The translations under genes were made by a program, and so were the position numbers. This document shows positions 6,654 through 15,562 of a stretch of DNA of 35,556 nucleotides, one piece after another (the first letter of the stretch is position 1; each line of letters starts with the position of its first letter). The notes under the pieces are model-generated. The model ran no database searches. It was not told the DNA's origin and saw only the letters and a list, made by a program, of their open reading frames with translations. The stretch comes from Bacteroidales bacterium UBA6828. GTDB taxonomy: Bacteria > Bacteroidota > Bacteroidia > Bacteroidales > Paludibacteraceae. The DNA is taken from contig DKEG01000065.1 in assembly GCA_002452095.1 (NCBI GenBank), positions 1 to 35,556 of the forward strand, written 5' to 3'.

Positions 6654-8136
6654 ATGTCTCATATTGTCCCTGCTGTGTCTCCTTTGTACACTCCGTGCTG
6701 CGGCTTGGAATGGGTGGCCATTGCCGATGGATGCCCCTGATACACACTGCGATACCCTGTTCTATACGGTTGGTATTCAGGGTGTTGCGTCGTATGGGCA
6801 AACTGCGCCATTTTGGTTGCAAACCAACCGCAACGGCGACATCTCGGCGGCTCCGTTTAGCGGCAATCTTACTGCTGGGGTCATCAAAACTGCCACACGC
6901 CCGAACCGTTGGTTCGACTACGATTTTGCTTTGACCCTCACGGGACGGCTCCAGTCGCAGACTGCGGCGATACAGCCCTCGCAAAACCGCACGGCGAACC
7001 TCTATTCCAACCTTGCGTATGCGCACGTGCGCCTGTACATCGTAGACATCACGGCAGGCATACAGCCGGAGCAGTATGGTGCGCCCGACCCGTTGCTCAC
7101 AAGCGGCGGATTGCTCTATTCCGCCAATGCCCGCCCTTTGCCGGGTATCCGTGTCGGTATCGACCGCTGGACGGCGTTCCCCGGGTTCTTCGGGTATTTG
7201 GAAATCAAAGGCGGCATTTCCCACCAACTGCAGTTCGACAATGTATATATCACGCAGGGAAAGGTTCACCATAAATGGATAGGCGGGCGTATCGGTGGAC
7301 GACTGCCGGTTAATCTCAGTTATGAGTTCCACCACGTGGCGCAATGGGGCGGTTTTTCACCCATCTATGGCGACCTCGGCAACGACTGGCACGCTTTTAA
7401 GAACGCTTTCTTGGTGCAATCGGGCGGCACTATGGCAAACGACCAAATCAATGCACAGGGGAACCATATCGGCAGCCAAATCTTGACCCTTGATGTCAAA
7501 GGCGAGGGCTGGAAAGTGAGTGCCTATTGGCAGAATATCTTTGAGGACGGACCTATTCGCTTCTTCGGGGCGGGTATGAATGTGGCAGACGGTTTGTGGG
7601 GAATGAACATCTCGCAAACCAAATGGCAGTATATCAGCGGTTTGACCTATGAATTTATCAATACCACCGACCAGTCCGGTCCCTACCACGACAAAGACGG
7701 CTACATCTACGGCGGGGCGGACAGTTACTACCGCAATAGTATCTACCGCAATGGCTGGAACTATTGGTACCACACCATCGGTACACCGTTTATCACCTCT
7801 CCCATATATAATGCCGATGGCACGATTGCCACACTCAACAACCGTGTGCAAGCCCACTATATCGGGCTGCGGGGCGACATCTTCGGTTATCGCTACCGTG
7901 CTGTCTGCTCCTATGCGAAGAACTATGGCAACGACTGCCGCACTACCGCTTTGCTCTCCACGAATACGGGTCTGCTGCTTGAGGTGCAGAAACACTTCAG
8001 GAAAGCCCTCGGACTGGATTTAGGCTTGAGCCTTGCTGCCGACTTCGGCACGCAGTTCGGCAACCGGTTCGGTGCCTTGCTGACCATCTGCAAAACCGGA
8101 CTCATCACAGATTGGGGTAAAAGGAAAACTAATTAA
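6643..8136 (+). CDS. Wzi-family capsule-assembly outer membrane protein
   Basis: The TTG at 6643 gives MKIKCLILSLLCLLC, a clean signal peptide; the protein has 497 residues. The mature part begins GWPLP and contains GVASYGQTAPFWLQTNRNG, the N-terminal signature of Bacteroidales Wzi-family (capsule assembly Wzi) proteins. Alternating aromatic/polar strands follow throughout (for example RPNRWFDYDFALTLTGRLQ and ISGLTYEFINTTDQSGP), consistent with an outer-membrane beta-barrel. Wzi of Escherichia coli is a lectin that ties group 1 capsule to the surface. In Bacteroidales the role is less clear, but surface polysaccharide attachment fits the glycan genes downstream. The gene overlaps the Kelch lipoprotein gene by 11 bases. 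Confidence 0.85.
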   Translation: MKIKCLILSLLCLLCTLRAAAWNGWPLPMDAPDTHCDTLFYTVGIQGVASYGQTAPFWLQTNRNGDISAAPFSGNLTAGVIKTATRPNRWFDYDFALTLTGRLQSQTAAIQPSQNRTANLYSNLAYAHVRLYIVDITAGIQPEQYGAPDPLLTSGGLLYSANARPLPGIRVGIDRWTAFPGFFGYLEIKGGISHQLQFDNVYITQGKVHHKWIGGRIGGRLPVNLSYEFHHVAQWGGFSPIYGDLGNDWHAFKNAFLVQSGGTMANDQINAQGNHIGSQILTLDVKGEGWKVSAYWQNIFEDGPIRFFGAGMNVADGLWGMNISQTKWQYISGLTYEFINTTDQSGPYHDKDGYIYGGADSYYRNSIYRNGWNYWYHTIGTPFITSPIYNADGTIATLNNRVQAHYIGLRGDIFGYRYRAVCSYAKNYGNDCRTTALLSTNTGLLLEVQKHFRKALGLDLGLSLAADFGTQFGNRFGALLTICKTGLITDWGKRKTN

Positions 8137-8497
8137 CGTCAGTTCGATATGATTTTTGGATATGAAATTTATGGTTAATTTGTGATAATACGGCGTAGCC
8201 GTCCGTTCAAACACAATCTTGATAATGCCTATTTGAATAATTTTTGACAATATTTGTCCACAAGCGCGGCGCGTGTTGCACCGCAAGACAAGGTTTTGTA
8301 AGTTTTGTTTTATCAATTTTCGTTATCTTGAACTCACGTTAATCAATCATTAATTTCTATCCTATACTACTTGTTAAAAATATTATATGGCTTCCGTATA
8401 GAAAAGTAAGGTGGATGTGCTGTGGATGTGCTGTGGATAGCCTATGGATAACCCGACTATATTTTAACAAATAATAGTAAATAAAATACACACAGAT
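8137..8497. other. Spacer of 361 bases with an 11-base repeat array
   Basis: No coding potential was seen. It holds a small hairpin ACGGC-GTA-GCCGT (near 8191-8203), A/T-rich tracts, and the tandem array at 8411-8454 just before the glycan operon. I found no exact TTG-N20-TAnnTTTG promoter, so the operon's promoter is unassigned. Confidence 0.6.
8411..8454 (+). repeat. 11-base tandem repeat, four units
   Basis: Units GTGGATGTGCT, GTGGATGTGCT, GTGGATAGCCT, ATGGATAACCC: two exact and two diverged. It lies 43 bases before the DUF4254 gene. Confidence 0.8.
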
Positions 8498-9103
8498 ATG
8501 AATTTTGTAGAACTTTGCAATCAAATCTTCAGCACCGCGGTGCAGGATTACCACAAGACGGACAATGTCGATGCCCCCATTCATAACCCCTACGCAGCGG
8601 GTACGATTGAGCACGACTTATACCTGAAGAACTGGATTGATACCGTGCAATGGCACCTCGAGGACATCATCCGCGACCCGCAGATAGACCCCGTCGAAGC
8701 GTTGGCACTCAAACGCCGTATCGACCGCAGCAATCAGGAGCGCACCGACCTTGTGGAGCGTATCGACTCCTATTTCTGGGAGCAGTACCACAACATCACA
8801 CCGCACTCGGATGCGAAAATCAACACCGAGAGTCCCGCATGGGCTATTGATCGTTTGAGCATTCTCCATGTGAAGATCTATCACATGCAGGAGCAGGTTA
8901 ACCGCACTGATGTCAGTGCCGAGCAACACGACAAATGCGTGCAGAAACTCGCTGTTCTCCGCGAGCAGTTGCAGGATATGACCACCTCTATCAGCCAGTT
9001 GCTTTCGGACTACGCTTCGGGGGCGCGGATTATGAAGGTCTATCGCCAGATGAAGATGTACAACGATCCGACTCTCAACCCTGTTCTTTACGGGAAGAAA
9101 TAA
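8498..9103 (+). CDS. DUF4254 domain protein
   Basis: A 201-residue soluble, helix-rich protein with no signal peptide or membrane segment. The wording matches DUF4254: NPYAAGTIEHDLYLKNWIDTVQWHLEDIIRDP near the N-terminus, then ALALKRRIDRSNQERTDLVERID and a C-terminal coiled-coil-like region. The family is found in Bacteroidota and Desulfobacterota, often next to LPS core or heptosyltransferase genes, and its biochemical role is unknown. Here it is the first gene of the glycan operon, four bases before the family 9 glycosyltransferase. That supports an accessory role in LPS core synthesis (inference). Confidence 0.88.
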   Translation: MNFVELCNQIFSTAVQDYHKTDNVDAPIHNPYAAGTIEHDLYLKNWIDTVQWHLEDIIRDPQIDPVEALALKRRIDRSNQERTDLVERIDSYFWEQYHNITPHSDAKINTESPAWAIDRLSILHVKIYHMQEQVNRTDVSAEQHDKCVQKLAVLREQLQDMTTSISQLLSDYASGARIMKVYRQMKMYNDPTLNPVLYGKK

Positions 9104-9107
9104 CGCC

Positions 9108-10079
9108 TTGAAAAGCCTGCTCATCATACGTTTTTCCGCCCTTGGCGATGTGGCAATGCTTGTACCTGTGGTGCAGGCGTTGGCTGCCGCATATCCCGAT
9201 TGGGAAATCACCGTTCTTTCGCGTAGTCAGACCGCCCCGCTTTTTGAGGGTTTGACCGGCAATGTCCGCTTTTTCGGTGCTGATCTGAAAAACCGCTACC
9301 ACGGCATTGCGGGACTGAATACTTTGTTGCAGGATATTGATTACAAGCACTTTGACCGCATCGCCGATATGCACAATGTCTTGCGCAGCAAATATATGCG
9401 TTGGCGTTTCCTGTTGGCTGGCAAGAGAGTGGCTGCTATCCACAAGGGGCGTTTTTCCAAATGGTGGCTCACCCGCACACATTGTGTGGACAAACCGCTT
9501 TCCACGACTATGGATCGCTACTGCGCCGTGCTCCGCCGTCTGGGCTTTGTCTTTGATTTACAATCCGTAGAACACTATTCTGCACAGGGGGCGGGCGTTG
9601 GTATCGCTCCTTTTGCCGCACATATGGGCAAGATATATCCCTTGGATAAGATGGAGGAGGTGGTACGCCTCTTGTCTGCGAAGGGCGAGAAAATCTACCT
9701 GTTTGGCGCGGGTGAGAAAGAGAAAGCCGTTTTGCACGACTGGGAAAGCAAGTATCCGAATGTAGAATCCTTGGCGGGTCGCTACACTATGGCGGAGGAA
9801 ATCGCTGTTATGCGACGCCTGCGCCTTATGCTTACAATGGACTCGGCAAATATGCACCTCGCCTCTATCGCAGGTACGCGCGTACTCTCTATATGGGGTG
9901 CCACGCACCCCGCGGCGGGCTTCCTCGGTTACGGGCAGAACCCCGCAGATTGTATTCAGCGTTCGCTTCCATGCCGCCCCTGTTCCGTTTATGGCAACCG
10001 CCCCTGTCGTTTCGGCGACTATCGTTGTCTGAATATCGCTCCTGCCGACATTGTCAAACGAATAGAACACACACTATGA
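9108..10079 (+). CDS. Glycosyltransferase family 9 (heptosyltransferase-like)
   Basis: A 323-residue GT-B enzyme beginning at a TTG (MKSLLIIRFSALGDVAMLVPVVQALAAAYP). This is the hallmark N-terminus of ADP-heptose:LPS heptosyltransferases, with the GDV turn of the first Rossmann strand. The C-terminal half has the nucleotide-sugar part: VGIAPFAAHMGKIYPLDKMEEVVRLL, then DSANMHLASIAGTRVLSIWGATHP (the D-S/G-xxxHxAxxxG motif with Asp and His). It ends in CxxxC/CL segments (PCRPCSVYGNRPC, DYRCLN) common in this family. It likely adds a heptose or related sugar to the inner core of LPS at the cytoplasmic face. The stop overlaps the next start (ATGA). Confidence 0.92.
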   Translation: MKSLLIIRFSALGDVAMLVPVVQALAAAYPDWEITVLSRSQTAPLFEGLTGNVRFFGADLKNRYHGIAGLNTLLQDIDYKHFDRIADMHNVLRSKYMRWRFLLAGKRVAAIHKGRFSKWWLTRTHCVDKPLSTTMDRYCAVLRRLGFVFDLQSVEHYSAQGAGVGIAPFAAHMGKIYPLDKMEEVVRLLSAKGEKIYLFGAGEKEKAVLHDWESKYPNVESLAGRYTMAEEIAVMRRLRLMLTMDSANMHLASIAGTRVLSIWGATHPAAGFLGYGQNPADCIQRSLPCRPCSVYGNRPCRFGDYRCLNIAPADIVKRIEHTL

Positions 10080-11635
10080 AGATAGTTGTACACCCTCAAT
10101 ATGAGTATCTGCGCAGTTGGATAGAGACTTTGCCGCAACAATTTGAGCATCAGGGAGAAGTGATTTATAATGCCCGCAACCAAATACGTGTCATCACTCT
10201 GCCGGATGGTTTGTGCATCAACGTGAAACGTTTCAGGAAACCCGCTTTGTTCAATCGGATAGTCTATTCGTTTTTGCGTTCCCCCAAGGCACAACGTGCC
10301 TACGAAAATGCTTATATATTGCAATCGCTTGGGATTGATACGCCCACTGCTATAGGATATGTTCTGTGCGGCGGCAAACTGTTGGAAACCTCCTATCTCA
10401 TTACGCTGCAAAGTACGCTGCAACATACTTTCTATGATTTCCGTGATGGTCGGATAGAGGGCAAAGAGCCGCTTATCAGGGCTTTTGCCCGTTGGACGGC
10501 ACACATGCACCGGCAGGGAGTTCTTCATCGCGACTATTCGCCGGGAAATATACTTTATGACTATGTGGACGGGCATTGGCAGTTTGAGGTGGTGGATATC
10601 AATCGCTTGCGGTTTGGAAAAGTTACATTCCGCCAAGGTGCTGAAGATTTTTGCCGTCTGTGGGGGAAAAAGGATTTCTTTGAGGTACTTGCTCCCGCCT
10701 ACGCAGAAGCACGCGGAATAGACCCGCAACAATGTTTGCAATGGATATTAGCCGCACGCAAACGGTTTTGGCAGCACCGCTCGCATGAGCATTTTACCAC
10801 GGATGATACTTTCTCGGTAGGAGTGATTGTCTCTACGTACAATAATCCGCAGTGGTTGGAGAAAGCCCTGTGGGGCTTGCGCTACCAGACCCATCGCCCC
10901 GATGAAATCATCATTGCCGATGACGGGAGCACAGACGAGACACGGCTGTTGGTTGAACGTTATGCGAAAACCATGCCCATACGGTATGTCTGGCACAAAG
11001 ACAAAGGATTTTTGAAAACCACCATCCTGAACAAAGCCGTATTGGAGGCGACAGCGGATTACCTTATTTTTATTGACCAGGATCTGATTGCACGCAGCGA
11101 TTTTATCAGTCAGCACTATCTCCATGCCCGCAAAGGACATTTTGTGTCGGGTGGGGCAGTGCTGTTGCCGGAGCAACTGAGTCATGCTGTTACAGAGGAG
11201 GATATTCGTACACAGCGCTTGTTTGATATAGCGTGGTTGCGGCAGCATGGTCTGCCTTGGAATTGGAAAATGAGTAAACTATGGCGTAGCAAATTTCTCT
11301 GCTGGCTGCTCAACCGTCTTACTCCCACCCGCGCTACTTGGAATGGAGGGAATGCTTCCACATGGCGTGAATATATCCTGCAAGCCAACGGCTTTGATAC
11401 GCGTATGCGTTATGGCGCAGAAGACCGGGAATTCGGGCAACGTCTGATGAACGCAGGTTATAAGGGCATACAACTGCGCTATGGCACGCCTTTGATGCAT
11501 TTGTATCATACCCGTCCTTATCGTAATGAGGAAGATTGGCAACGCAATTGTAAAATTTGGAAACAGACCATACAGAGCAAAACAACTACCACGCAATATG
11601 GAATCAGCAACACCCATACAACAGCCGCTCATTAG
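10076..11635 (+). CDS. Fused lipopolysaccharide kinase-like and family 2 glycosyltransferase
   Basis: The ATG at 10076 overlaps the preceding stop and gives 519 residues in two domains. Residues about 1-235 are a Kdo/WaaP-type small-molecule kinase fold: AFARWTAHMHRQGVLHRDYSPGNILYD carries the catalytic HRDxxxxN loop, and VVDINRLRF supplies the DFG-equivalent Asp. Residues about 240-500 are a GT-A family 2 glycosyltransferase: VGVIVSTYNNPQWLEKALWGL, ADDGSTDET, IFIDQDLI (DxD-like), WNGGNASTWREYIL, and GAEDREFGQRL (the catalytic ED). Both active sites look intact. It probably phosphorylates and extends the LPS core with one polypeptide. The substrates are not readable from sequence. Confidence 0.88.
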   Translation: MKIVVHPQYEYLRSWIETLPQQFEHQGEVIYNARNQIRVITLPDGLCINVKRFRKPALFNRIVYSFLRSPKAQRAYENAYILQSLGIDTPTAIGYVLCGGKLLETSYLITLQSTLQHTFYDFRDGRIEGKEPLIRAFARWTAHMHRQGVLHRDYSPGNILYDYVDGHWQFEVVDINRLRFGKVTFRQGAEDFCRLWGKKDFFEVLAPAYAEARGIDPQQCLQWILAARKRFWQHRSHEHFTTDDTFSVGVIVSTYNNPQWLEKALWGLRYQTHRPDEIIIADDGSTDETRLLVERYAKTMPIRYVWHKDKGFLKTTILNKAVLEATADYLIFIDQDLIARSDFISQHYLHARKGHFVSGGAVLLPEQLSHAVTEEDIRTQRLFDIAWLRQHGLPWNWKMSKLWRSKFLCWLLNRLTPTRATWNGGNASTWREYILQANGFDTRMRYGAEDREFGQRLMNAGYKGIQLRYGTPLMHLYHTRPYRNEEDWQRNCKIWKQTIQSKTTTTQYGISNTHTTAAH

Positions 11636-12593
11636 TGTAGTCATACCCGTATACAATGTGCAGAACTATGTACGCAAGTGCATAGAATCTGTCATACGTC
11701 AGACCTATACCCGCTTGGAGATCTTGGTCGTGGATGACGGGTCAACCGATGACAGCGGACGTATCTGCGACGAGATGGCTGCCGCCGAAACACGTATTCA
11801 GGTGTTTCATACGCCCAACGGGGGCTTGAGTGCGGCACGCAATGTCGGTATAGATCACGCTACGGGAGAGTATATCGCTTTTGTGGATAGCGATGACTGG
11901 ATAGAACCGGATATGTATGATTTTCTCTATCGGCAAATAGTGAATTATGATGCGGATATCAGTGTTTGCTCGCACTATATTGACAAAGGCGGCAAGATAC
12001 GCTGCAAGCGGCAGGTTAATTATCCGATACTCTGTAATCGTGATGAAGCAATGGAGATGTTGATGACCGACAAAATCTTGCACAACTATGCGTGGGATAA
12101 ATTATACAGGCGTTCCTTGTTTGATGGATTGCACTATCCTGTCGGGATACTCTATGAAGATATTGCTTTCACCTACAAAGTGATGTACCGCACGCAACGG
12201 GTATTGGTGTATGCTCTGCCTAAATACCATTATACAGTGCGTCCCGGTAGTATTGTATCCGCCCGATATACTGTCAATCGCAATTACTCCTATTTCAATG
12301 CGGAGTACCAACTGATGACTTTTATGGCGGAGCACGGCTACCGGAATGGGGCAAGACATCTGGTGCGTCGTGGCATACATACGCTCAAACGGCTGATTCT
12401 GTCGGATGCTTCCGATGATATGCTGCGCGAGATACTGCAACGCCTACAGCCTTATCATTACATAGGTATAAAGCAAATCGGTTTGGCAAACGTATGGCGC
12501 AGATGGATGATGGAACACCGCTTGGCGGCATACAAACGGCTTTATGTGTTATCAAAGAAACTGTTAGGCAAAGCACCGGAGAAGAATGGCTAA
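11598..12593 (+). CDS. Glycosyltransferase family 2
   Basis: I start at the ATG at 11598 (331 residues), not upstream, because the GT-A fold begins 12 residues later: ISVVIPVYNVQNYVRKCIESVI. Then VDDGSTDDSGRICDE, NGGLSAARNVGIDHATGEYIAFVDSDDW (nucleotide-sugar site and DxD metal motif at DSDDW), and WDKLYRRSL with GILYEDIAF (catalytic ED). This is the EpsJ/CapJ-like subclass that makes surface polysaccharides. The first 38 bases overlap the kinase/glycosyltransferase gene in another frame, and the last 8 overlap the next gene. Sugar specificity unknown. Confidence 0.92.
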   Translation: MESATPIQQPLISVVIPVYNVQNYVRKCIESVIRQTYTRLEILVVDDGSTDDSGRICDEMAAAETRIQVFHTPNGGLSAARNVGIDHATGEYIAFVDSDDWIEPDMYDFLYRQIVNYDADISVCSHYIDKGGKIRCKRQVNYPILCNRDEAMEMLMTDKILHNYAWDKLYRRSLFDGLHYPVGILYEDIAFTYKVMYRTQRVLVYALPKYHYTVRPGSIVSARYTVNRNYSYFNAEYQLMTFMAEHGYRNGARHLVRRGIHTLKRLILSDASDDMLREILQRLQPYHYIGIKQIGLANVWRRWMMEHRLAAYKRLYVLSKKLLGKAPEKNG

Positions 12594-13452
12594 GGTAAGT
12601 GTCATCATCCCTAATTACAACTACGCACGCTATCTGGCAGCCCGTATAGATAGTGTCTTGCAGCAAACGCTGCAAGACATCGAGGTCATTCTCCTGGACG
12701 ATTGTTCCGCTGATGACAGTCTGTTTGTTATGCGGCAATATGCGGCAAAGGACAAACGCATAAAGGCTGTACTTGTCAACGACAAAAACAGCTGCTCCCC
12801 CTTTCTGCAATGGAAACGCGGATTGGCTTTGTGCGAGGGGGAATATGTGTGGATAGCCGAAGCCGATGATCTCTGTCAGCCTGCTTTCTTGCATACGGCT
12901 GTAGATCTGCTGGATATGCACCCGCAAGCGGTCTATGCTATGACCGCTTCGCAGATGATAGACGAGGACGGGATACCTATCCCGAAAGATTATGACCATT
13001 GGAAACGGCGGCATATCCAACCCGATACCGTTTCCATATATGATGGTACCTGTTTTGCCCGACAACATCAGTATTGGCGCAACTGTGTATATAACGCCAG
13101 CGGTGTGGTAGTCAGACGGACGGCTGTTACTGCAAAAGCCTGTGAGGCTCTGTCTATGTGCTATTCCGGTGATTGGCTGTTTTGGACGGAGATTGCTCTC
13201 GGCGGACAAGTGATAGAGATACACCGGCGTCTTAACCTGTTCCGTTTCCATACGGGCAGCACTACCCACACAGGGGCATATAAGGCTTTTATCGAAGATG
13301 TGAAAGTGTTGCGTATTTTGCAGAAACGGTTATCCGTACCATTCTATCTCAGGTGGTGGCGTAGTGTGAAGTTGTTACGGCGTATGCAGCGTATGGGCTT
13401 CACTCCCGAACAACGCCATTTGCTAAAACAATACATACTATGGAACAGATAG
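12586..13452 (+). CDS. Glycosyltransferase family 2
   Basis: A 288-residue GT-A protein. The start ATG lies 8 bases inside the preceding gene. Motifs: VSVIIPNYNYARYLAARIDSVLQQTL, LDDCSADDSLFVMR, GEYVWIAEADDLCQP (metal motif EADD), and YSGDWLFWTEIALGG (the acceptor-side Asp-Trp region). It is the WcaA/rhamnosyl-type subclass common in O-antigen loci. It overlaps the next gene by 13 bases, and such nested starts run through this whole operon. Confidence 0.92.
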   Translation: MAKVSVIIPNYNYARYLAARIDSVLQQTLQDIEVILLDDCSADDSLFVMRQYAAKDKRIKAVLVNDKNSCSPFLQWKRGLALCEGEYVWIAEADDLCQPAFLHTAVDLLDMHPQAVYAMTASQMIDEDGIPIPKDYDHWKRRHIQPDTVSIYDGTCFARQHQYWRNCVYNASGVVVRRTAVTAKACEALSMCYSGDWLFWTEIALGGQVIEIHRRLNLFRFHTGSTTHTGAYKAFIEDVKVLRILQKRLSVPFYLRWWRSVKLLRRMQRMGFTPEQRHLLKQYILWNR

Positions 13453-14228
13453 TACGGGGTACTCTCTTTGCTGTAGTGGTTTGGTATCACCCTACGGAGC
13501 GGCAGAAAAACAATATCCTCTCCTACCAAAATGCGGTACGGGAGGTGATAATCATAGACAATACACAGGACAACAGAGGGGTCGCTGGTGCCTTGAATAG
13601 AGGAATCGAACAAGCCATTGCCAAAGGTGCCGGATATATTCTTACAATGGATCAGGATAGTAGTTTTCTGCAAGGAGATATTGATCGCTATATTCAACTG
13701 TGTAATGAATGTCCTATTCCGAATGTCGGTATATTTGCTCCCGTGCATACGGATGTATCACATCTGCATTTGCCTGTATATCAAGAACCACAGGCGGCTA
13801 TGATGACTTCGGGCAGTATCTTTTCCGTGGATACCTATCGTACACTTGGTCGCCTGCGGGAAGATTTCTTTATCGATTTGATTGATGATGAATACTGTGC
13901 GCGTGCCAAACGATATGGTTACAGGTTGGTTACCATGAACGATATTATGCTGCAACACCAGTTGGGATTGGGTATGCAATACAACCCGTTCTTCCGTAAA
14001 CAATACCTCAACCACATCCCCTGGCGGTATTACTATATGATACGAAACCGCTTGGAAGTAATACGCCTGTATCCCGAATTAGCCTCCTATCACAAAAAAC
14101 AACTGCACAAATTCGTAAAACGATTGGTATTGTATGATACGCACCATAAGTGTCGCAAATTAGGATATGCTATACAGGGGTGGTGGGATTATTGCCGTCA
14201 TCGTTTCGGGAAACGGGTGCCAAAGTAG
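13440..14228 (+). CDS. Glycosyltransferase family 2, rhamnosyltransferase-like
   Basis: A 262-residue protein in the rhamnosyltransferase-type subclass of family 2: LFAVVVWYHPTERQKNNI, VREVIIIDNTQDNRGVAGALNRGIEQA, ILTMDQDSSF (the DQDS metal motif of this subclass), MMTSGSIFSVDTYRTLG, and FFIDLIDDEYCARAKRYGYR (acceptor-side acidic motif). Last gene of the operon. Its final 59 bases are antisense to the 3' end of the O-antigen ligase gene. Rhamnose as substrate is only a subclass hint. Confidence 0.9.
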   Translation: MEQIVRGTLFAVVVWYHPTERQKNNILSYQNAVREVIIIDNTQDNRGVAGALNRGIEQAIAKGAGYILTMDQDSSFLQGDIDRYIQLCNECPIPNVGIFAPVHTDVSHLHLPVYQEPQAAMMTSGSIFSVDTYRTLGRLREDFFIDLIDDEYCARAKRYGYRLVTMNDIMLQHQLGLGMQYNPFFRKQYLNHIPWRYYYMIRNRLEVIRLYPELASYHKKQLHKFVKRLVLYDTHHKCRKLGYAIQGWWDYCRHRFGKRVPK

Positions 14229-15462
14229 CCACGTCGTGTTGCAGACAAAATAGCATCAGTGCAATAAACTGCGGTTGCAGATGGTCGCCTATCGGTTCGA
14301 ACAGACACTGTATGCCCAAAGCCAGCAGAAATGTCCATATATAGATACGCTTTTCGCCAAACGACATACACGCTGCCGATACAAACAGCGAAATAAAAAG
14401 CAATAGTCCGAATATCCCGTTTTCCAACCAATACTCCAAGAACGCATTATGCGGGTGATGGGTTATCATTGTGTGCCCTTGTGCCACAAACTCGGGATGA
14501 CGATCTATGGTGCGTACTATGAACCCCTCGTACATTTCTTGGTCAGTATAGGCATCTTCTACATACTCTACACTATGGCTGGATAGTCCGTATCCTAACC
14601 AAGGATGGGCTGCAATGCGGCGTATGGAGTAATCCCAAATCACCATACGCGGGTCATTCTCTATCTTGTCTATGGTTAAGCGGCTATTGAAGTACACCAA
14701 TACGCTGCTTACCATAGCGCATACCGTGAATGCCAACACTCCCGAGATATGCTTACGTTGCCGGCACCAACGCACAAAGAAAATTGTGATGATCAACAGA
14801 GAAGTAACAAATCCTACGCGTCCGTCAATCAACAGGATAAAACACCATACCGCCAGCATCATCACCACCACGGCATATTTCATCCCTTTCTTCGACCATT
14901 GGTTCAAACCTAATGCGCCAAAGATCAGAGCCGTATTCATATACAGGTTCATCACCATATGTGAGTTGATATGATGCGCACGATAATAGTTGAAATTTCT
15001 CAAAGTCCATATCGGTAAATCACAGTGCAGGTATCCGTATAGTGTTGTAACTAACATATATATGCCGGTCAGCAGCATCACCACCCCCACATCGCGTGTA
15101 CGTAAGCGCGGACTGAAGCCTAATAGTCCCGCTATACTTACCCACACAAACGCCGATCGTTGGTGCAGTTGAAATTGGTAATAGTCGGTAGATGGGGTCG
15201 GGTCGAACAACTGCCATATCGGTGTCAGCAGAAAGAGCAGTATCATCACCACATATACCCACTTGTCCCGTGTCCAATGCCAGCCTTGCCAGCGGCGATT
15301 GAGAATATAGTCTATCGGATAGGATATGCCCAATATGTATAATGCTGTCCGTTGTACCCAGCCGTACTGAAACGGCAATGCTGCCACCAATAGCAGTAGC
15401 CCTATCATAGGTAAGTAACTGACCCCGTTTTTTACTATCGTGTATATCTCAGAATTCTTCAT
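14170..15462 (-). CDS. O-antigen ligase/polymerase family membrane protein
   Basis: A 430-residue protein with about ten hydrophobic helices (for example YLPMIGLLLLVAALPF, VYVVMILLFLLTPIW, GVVMLLTGIYMLVTTLYGYL, GVLAFTVCAMVSSVLVYF, and two near the C-terminus). The large periplasmic loop before the last helices contains HPWLGYGLSSHSVEYV and THHPHNAFLEYWLENGIFG. The HNxFLEYWxExGxxG pattern is characteristic of the Wzy/WaaL superfamily. It either joins O-antigen to lipid A-core or polymerises repeat units, and sequence alone does not decide which. It is convergent with the glycan operon and overlaps it by 59 bases. Confidence 0.9.
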   Translation of the reverse strand: MKNSEIYTIVKNGVSYLPMIGLLLLVAALPFQYGWVQRTALYILGISYPIDYILNRRWQGWHWTRDKWVYVVMILLFLLTPIWQLFDPTPSTDYYQFQLHQRSAFVWVSIAGLLGFSPRLRTRDVGVVMLLTGIYMLVTTLYGYLHCDLPIWTLRNFNYYRAHHINSHMVMNLYMNTALIFGALGLNQWSKKGMKYAVVVMMLAVWCFILLIDGRVGFVTSLLIITIFFVRWCRQRKHISGVLAFTVCAMVSSVLVYFNSRLTIDKIENDPRMVIWDYSIRRIAAHPWLGYGLSSHSVEYVEDAYTDQEMYEGFIVRTIDRHPEFVAQGHTMITHHPHNAFLEYWLENGIFGLLLFISLFVSAACMSFGEKRIYIWTFLLALGIQCLFEPIGDHLQPQFIALMLFCLQHDVATLAPVSRNDDGNNPTTPV

Positions 15463-15525
15463 TTCTTATTATCGTTATTTTCCCTGTTTTTTTCCATAAC
15501 CTTACCCAGTCCTTATCATAACAAG

Positions 15526-15547
15526 AGTAGGTGATTAGTAGGTGATT
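15526..15547 (+). repeat. 11-base tandem repeat, two units
   Basis: AGTAGGTGATT occurs twice in exact tandem, followed by a decayed third unit (CCGCATAGGAT). It lies between two minus-strand genes. Confidence 0.7.
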
Positions 15548-15562
15548 CCGCATAGGATACCC

